The translations under genes and the position numbers were made by a program. From positions 1-11,348 of the forward strand of contig JAGVMI010000061.1 in the NCBI GenBank assembly GCA_020053845.1: 11,348 nucleotides of DNA. The letters run 5' to 3'. The notes under the pieces are model-generated. The model was not told the DNA's origin. It ran no database searches and saw nothing but the letters and a program-made list of their open reading frames with translations. Shown here one piece after another: positions 7,611 to 11,348 of this stretch. The DNA comes from Candidatus Babeliales bacterium (lineage in GTDB: Bacteria > Babelota > Babeliae > Babelales > Vermiphilaceae). The first letter of the stretch is position 1; every line of letters begins with the position of its first letter.

Positions 7611-9467
7611 ATGTGTAGCGTTGTTGGGTATATAGGAAAAAATCATAGTAAGTCGTATGTTATCGATGGCTTATCCCGCCTTGAATATCGTGGGTATGAC
7701 GCAGCAGGCTTCGCTTGTCTGACCGATCGCGGGGAACGGCTTGCGTGGGCAAAAGTCTCAGGAAGGCTCAGCAATCTTGTTGATCGCCTTAATCAAGATC
7801 CGATCGATGGCTTTGTGGGGGTTGGGCATACCCGATGGTCCACCCATGGTTCAGCGACACGCGAAAATGCGCATCCGCACTTTGATTGCGAACAAAAAAT
7901 AGCCATTGTACACAATGGCGTTATTGAGAATCATTACGACCTGCGCAAAATACTCGAAGGCGGCGGCCACTTCTTTCATTCTCAAACTGATACGGAAACG
8001 GTAGCGCATTTTTTTGAAGCGTTATTGGTGGCGCACGAAACGTTTAAGGGTGCAGTAGTCGATTTGGTGAATCGTCTTGAGGGCGCATACGCACTTGTAT
8101 GTATATTTCAAGATCATCCTGATTTGATGCTGCTTGTGCGCAAGCGTTCGCCGCTCTGTATTGGGATCGGTGATGATGAAATGTTTGTAGCATCTGACCC
8201 GCTCGCTTTTGCAGGCAAAACTAAAAAAGTTCTTTTTGTCCCTGACGAAAGTTTTGTGCTCATGCGCAAAGATCTCATAGAACTGTACGACTTTCAGGGT
8301 AAAACGCTGCCTGTGACGGTACAAGATCTTGATATCAGTTGGGATGAGCAAGGAAAGCAAGGATATGAGCATTTTATGCTCAAAGAAATTTATGAGCAGA
8401 AAAATGCTATTCATTCGACAGTAAATTTCTTACGCACTATCAATGCAGCTTCGCCCAATTCTATTTGGGAATATGTAGGGCTTACGAGTGATTATGTCGA
8501 GCGCCTTAACAAAATCAATCTTATTGGATGTGGTACTTCTTGGCATGCAGCGCGCATAGGTCAATTTTTCTTTGAAGATATTTGCCTTATACCAGCACGT
8601 GTGCATCTTGCATCTGAGTTTCGCTATTCCCACTTTTTTCCTGAAGAGCAAACATGCTATCTTGCCATGTCGCAATCAGGAGAAACGGCAGATACGCTTG
8701 AGGCGCTACGCCTTTTAAATGGAGCGAAGCAGCCTACTGTAGCCATTACTAATGTAGCGTCAAGTACGCTTGTGCGTGAGGCTGGAGGCTTTTTACTTAC
8801 GCAAGCAGGGCCTGAAGTGGCAGTTGCTTCTACTAAAGCATTCTCTACGCAGTTAACTGTGCTGTACTGGCTTTCTCACCGCATTGCGCTGCAAAAAGGC
8901 ATTATAACGCAACAGCGTATGGAGCAGGCAGAGCATGATCTGCTTGTGTGCGCGGAGATTCTTGAAAATACTATCGAAAATTATCGTCGTGATATTGTTG
9001 CTACTATTGCGCCTATGTATGCGCACTATACGCAAGCAATATTTCTTGGCAGACACATTAGCTATCCATTTGCAATGGAAGCTGCACTCAAGCTTAAAGA
9101 AATTGCGTACATTTTTTCGCAATGCTATCCGGCAGGTGAAATCAAGCATGGACCGCTTGCACTCGTTGATGAAAAGACGCCCGTATTCATCTTCTCGCAT
9201 CAGGATCCTGTAATTTACAAAAAATTGCTTTCAAATGCACAAGAAGTGAAGGCGCGCAACGGCAAAATCATAGCATTTGCATTTGAAGGCCAAGATGAAC
9301 TACGCGCGCTTGCAGATACTTCTTTTGTGGTGCCACCTACACGGTCGTTACTCGGGCAATTGGCAATGACGGGACTTATGCAGTTTCTTGTCTATTCGAT
9401 TGCGCGGCAGCTTAATCGGCCTATTGATAAGCCGCGTAATCTTGCTAAATCAGTGACTGTTGAGTAG
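7611..9467 (+). CDS. glmS: Glutamine-fructose-6-phosphate aminotransferase
   Basis: 618 aa (usual about 610). GlmS makes glucosamine-6-phosphate from fructose-6-phosphate and glutamine, the first step to UDP-GlcNAc for peptidoglycan and lipopolysaccharide. The N-terminal class II glutaminase domain starts MCSVVGYIG, with Cys2 as the nucleophile after Met removal, and has GHTRWSTHG (72-80), HNGVIEN (101-107) and QTDTE (125-129). Two SIS sugar-binding domains follow: GCGTSWHA (306-313), SQSGETADT (354-362) and AGPEVAVASTKAF (399-411), then GRHISYPFAMEAALKLKE (about 480-497) and GEIKHGPLAL (509-518, ring-opening His513). The C-terminus is PRNLAKSVTVE. MCSVVGYIG instead of the common MCGIVGYIG is a mild variation. 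AGGA lies 8 nt before the start. Its end overlaps the convergent ankyrin gene by 18 bp. Confidence 0.97.
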   Translation: MCSVVGYIGKNHSKSYVIDGLSRLEYRGYDAAGFACLTDRGERLAWAKVSGRLSNLVDRLNQDPIDGFVGVGHTRWSTHGSATRENAHPHFDCEQKIAIVHNGVIENHYDLRKILEGGGHFFHSQTDTETVAHFFEALLVAHETFKGAVVDLVNRLEGAYALVCIFQDHPDLMLLVRKRSPLCIGIGDDEMFVASDPLAFAGKTKKVLFVPDESFVLMRKDLIELYDFQGKTLPVTVQDLDISWDEQGKQGYEHFMLKEIYEQKNAIHSTVNFLRTINAASPNSIWEYVGLTSDYVERLNKINLIGCGTSWHAARIGQFFFEDICLIPARVHLASEFRYSHFFPEEQTCYLAMSQSGETADTLEALRLLNGAKQPTVAITNVASSTLVREAGGFLLTQAGPEVAVASTKAFSTQLTVLYWLSHRIALQKGIITQQRMEQAEHDLLVCAEILENTIENYRRDIVATIAPMYAHYTQAIFLGRHISYPFAMEAALKLKEIAYIFSQCYPAGEIKHGPLALVDEKTPVFIFSHQDPVIYKKLLSNAQEVKARNGKIIAFAFEGQDELRALADTSFVVPPTRSLLGQLAMTGLMQFLVYSIARQLNRPIDKPRNLAKSVTVE

Positions 9468-10787
9468 TGGTTTTTCACAAGGATCTTCGGCAAGAGCTTG
9501 AGATATAGGACTTTCTTCGTCCCATGCACTACCGCTCTTCCACTCAATGCTATCATTGTGCCCATTGATGTTGGTGGGGGTAGAGTGAGAGCGATGAACT
9601 CGTGTTGTAATAGTGTCTTTTTCAGTTATAGAATCATTGGATTTTGCAATAGCTGAAGAGCTTCTTTTCTTTTTGCGCGATTTTTTCCTTGAATGCTTTT
9701 TGGTGTTTTTGGAAGCTATGTTCCGATCTTCGTAAAACTTGATGAGGTCAGCTGCGCCTGAAGTTGGTCCGTATCGTTTAACGAGGTCTACAGGAGTACT
9801 GCCATTGTTGTCGGCAATGGTAACGTCTGCGCCCGCCCTTAGTAATGCTTCTGCGGCAAGTATTTTTTCTGATACACAACCTTTTACGAAAACTATGTTG
9901 TGAAGAGCAGTTCTGCCATGCATATCTTTTTTGTTGATTGTGCTTTGGGGACAATAAAGCATAAGTGCTTGCAGGGCTCCCAAGCAACCGCGTCCAAGAC
10001 GTTGAAGTGGAATTTGCGAAGCATTATTAGATTTGAATGGGTCTGCTCCATGTATGAGCAATGTTGCTACTACTCCAGCATTGCCTTCGTGAACTGCAGA
10101 GTGAAGAGGAGTATCTTGTTCACTATTTGCATGGTTTACAGATGTGCCATTTTTAATTAACAATTCGGCGCATTCTGGATTGGATACGTGATGTAGTGCG
10201 TTGTTACCATCGCTGTCTAGGGTATTAAACAGCGGCTGCAGTGAGTTTCGACTGCTGAGCCATGTGATCATTGAATAGTTTGAATACAGAGCACATTGAG
10301 ATGCAAAGGGCGGCTGCATGCAGGCGTCAATCCGAAGCAATGTTTCCGTAAGTGCAATCTGGGTAGGGGTAATAGCTGTAAATAATTTCGTTATACATTC
10401 AACGCTTTCTCTAGATCGAGCAATTAAGCTGCCCACCAATGAAACTAAATCAAAAGATGACTTGTGCTTATTGCATGTTGCCATAATAGTGCACTTATTA
10501 GGATCTATTCCAGCATTATCCCCTGTAGGTTGCTCTACAGTAAACTGGCAATTGCTTATAGCAGCTGCGAGATCTTGAGCCGTCTTGGAAATACTAGGAA
10601 TAATCTGTTCTAAGTCGCCACACGTGAGTAGCTCAACATTTTCTCCGGCTGCTTTTTCAGAGGCACTTCCTGGAATTTTGCTTTTAATCCATTCAAAAGC
10701 TGCGCGTGGAGATAATTTTCCTTCATGCGGGCTGGTGGTAAACCATGTACATGTAGTGAGTACAAAAAATAAAAAGCGCAGATTCAT
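9450..10787 (-). CDS. Secreted ankyrin-repeat protein
   Basis: 445 aa. The N-terminus MNLRFLFFVLTTCTWFTTSP looks like a signal peptide. Residues about 25-190 are a helical, Cys-containing region with no recognised family. Ankyrin repeats span about 191-355, with recurring motifs: NNALHHVSNPECAELLIKNG, DTPLHSAVHEGNAGVVATLL, a degenerate third repeat near 256-287, GRTALHNIVF...LRAGADV and GSTPVDLVKRYG. After the repeats comes a very basic Lys/Arg/Ser segment (KKHSRKKSRKKKRSSS, about 363-378), then an acidic tail to 445. Ankyrin arrays bind proteins; in host-associated bacteria exported ones often act as effectors, which is inference here. AGGGAAG lies 8 nt before the start, and a good promoter lies upstream. 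It follows the S41 peptidase gene and converges on glmS. Confidence 0.87.
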   Translation of the reverse strand: MNLRFLFFVLTTCTWFTTSPHEGKLSPRAAFEWIKSKIPGSASEKAAGENVELLTCGDLEQIIPSISKTAQDLAAAISNCQFTVEQPTGDNAGIDPNKCTIMATCNKHKSSFDLVSLVGSLIARSRESVECITKLFTAITPTQIALTETLLRIDACMQPPFASQCALYSNYSMITWLSSRNSLQPLFNTLDSDGNNALHHVSNPECAELLIKNGTSVNHANSEQDTPLHSAVHEGNAGVVATLLIHGADPFKSNNASQIPLQRLGRGCLGALQALMLYCPQSTINKKDMHGRTALHNIVFVKGCVSEKILAAEALLRAGADVTIADNNGSTPVDLVKRYGPTSGAADLIKFYEDRNIASKNTKKHSRKKSRKKKRSSSAIAKSNDSITEKDTITTRVHRSHSTPTNINGHNDSIEWKSGSAWDEESPISQALAEDPCEKPLLNSH

Positions 10788-10829
10788 AGAACATACTTCC
10801 CTTTAAAAGCAGTCATAACGATGGTGCAC

Positions 10830-10858
10830 AGTCTAGGTTTATCAATCTGCGCTGTCAA
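10830..10858 (-). promoter_or_regulatory. Promoter of the ankyrin-repeat gene
   Basis: On the minus strand a perfect -35 TTGACA (complement of 10853-10858) is followed by a 17-nt spacer and TAGACT (complement of 10830-10835), which matches the -10 at 4 of 6 positions. A start near 10823 would give a leader of about 36 nt. It lies just after the stop of the S41 peptidase gene, so the ankyrin gene can be expressed independently. Confidence 0.65.
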
Positions 10859-10869
10859 AAGCTCTATTG

Positions 10870-11348
10870 CTATGGTTTTACTTCTTCTATTTGTAAAGCA
10901 TCATCAGCTATAAATTGGCTTCCCAAAAATCTTATAGCGCTTTGCCTGTCTTTTACCAAATCAGGGCATACTTTACGTGCACTATCAAACATATTAATAA
11001 GTGCAATCGTTTCGCGCAGTTGATTATCTGTTTGCAGCATGAGCTTTGCGCGCTCTATCCAGCGTCGTGAAGCACTTTGATCTTGATTTTTAGCGGCATC
11101 TGTTGCGGGCACGCTCGCAGGTGTGTCGCCCGTAGGCTTGATGTAGTTTTCCAGTGCGCTTTCTCGGCCATAATACTTAGTGAACCATTGCATTTGCTCA
11201 GTTGCAGGAATGGTGCGCTCTATTTTAAAATCTGGTTCAATGCCCGTGCCTTGGATGGTGATATCGTTTGGCAGATAATACAAAGAAGTTGTTATCTTGA
11301 CTGCACAGTTGCCACTTACAGGAATAACTTCTTGTACTGAGCCTTTAC
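10870..11348 (-). CDS. S41 C-terminal processing peptidase, C-terminal part only
   Basis: The frame runs in from the window end; 158 codons are visible. It opens with KGSVQEVIPVSGNCAVKITTS followed by LYYLPNDITIQGTGIEPD, the conserved end of the S41 (CtpA/Prc/tail-specific protease) catalytic domain, usually GKGSVQ...YYTPSGRSIQGKGIxPD. In the family the Lys of GKGS is the general base of the Ser-Lys dyad, so the first whole codon (11344-11346) is probably the catalytic lysine; the serine and PDZ domain would lie outside. Such enzymes act in the periplasm on envelope proteins. A variable helical tail follows (SRRWIERAKLMLQTDNQLRE... to EEVKP). A TTG at 11283 is open as a start but sits inside the domain, so it is not the true start. 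Confidence 0.82.
   Translation of the reverse strand, partial: KGSVQEVIPVSGNCAVKITTSLYYLPNDITIQGTGIEPDFKIERTIPATEQMQWFTKYYGRESALENYIKPTGDTPASVPATDAAKNQDQSASRRWIERAKLMLQTDNQLRETIALINMFDSARKVCPDLVKDRQSAIRFLGSQFIADDALQIEEVKP

Noticed and set aside
8022..9200. Several long open frames antisense to glmS
   Set aside because: They are shadows of a highly conserved coding gene and have no ribosome-binding sites or family features.

Overview
The window looks like chromosomal DNA from a Gram-negative-type bacterium, probably host-associated. Moderate GC, a TonB/TolA-like envelope protein, several short exported proteins and a secreted ankyrin-repeat protein fit lineages such as Candidatus Dependentiae (TM6) or other intracellular symbionts. 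That placement is inference; no rRNA marker is present. The first 17 bases match the 3' end of the Illumina TruSeq read-1 adapter, so the window starts at an untrimmed contig end and the real genome begins at about base 18.

Layout. Block 1 (18-5748, all minus strand, transcribed right to left) reads gyrB (DNA gyrase B), an unrecognised exported basic protein, tilS (tRNA-Ile lysidine synthetase, short form with its own candidate promoter), a TonB/TolA-like single-pass protein, and the first 98 codons of an exported protein cut by the contig end. Block 2 (5936-9467, plus strand) reads tadA (tRNA adenosine deaminase), an overlapping DksA/TraR-type zinc-finger gene, tRNA-Thr(CGT), rpsI (ribosomal protein S9), a strong intrinsic terminator, and glmS. 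Block 3 (9450-11348, minus strand) holds the 3' end of an S41 C-terminal processing peptidase followed by a secreted ankyrin-repeat protein whose end overlaps the end of glmS by 18 bp.

The recognisable genes are mostly housekeeping: DNA topology (gyrB), decoding (tilS and tadA, which both modify tRNA wobble bases, plus tRNA-Thr), ribosome assembly (rpsI), transcription control (DksA-like) and cell-wall precursor supply (glmS). The less usual content is the set of exported proteins: the ankyrin protein, the basic exported protein, the truncated exported protein, the TonB-like protein and the S41 peptidase, all of which act outside the cytoplasm. Promoter-like signals recur: an identical extended -10 element, TGCTATACT, precedes tilS, tadA and tRNA-Thr.

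I found no CRISPR array, insertion sequence, phage gene, rRNA or clear defence system. I see no convincing undescribed multi-gene system. The best leads are the secreted ankyrin protein, the palindromes in the gyrB-tadA divergent region, rpsI without rplM, and the terminator directly in front of glmS.
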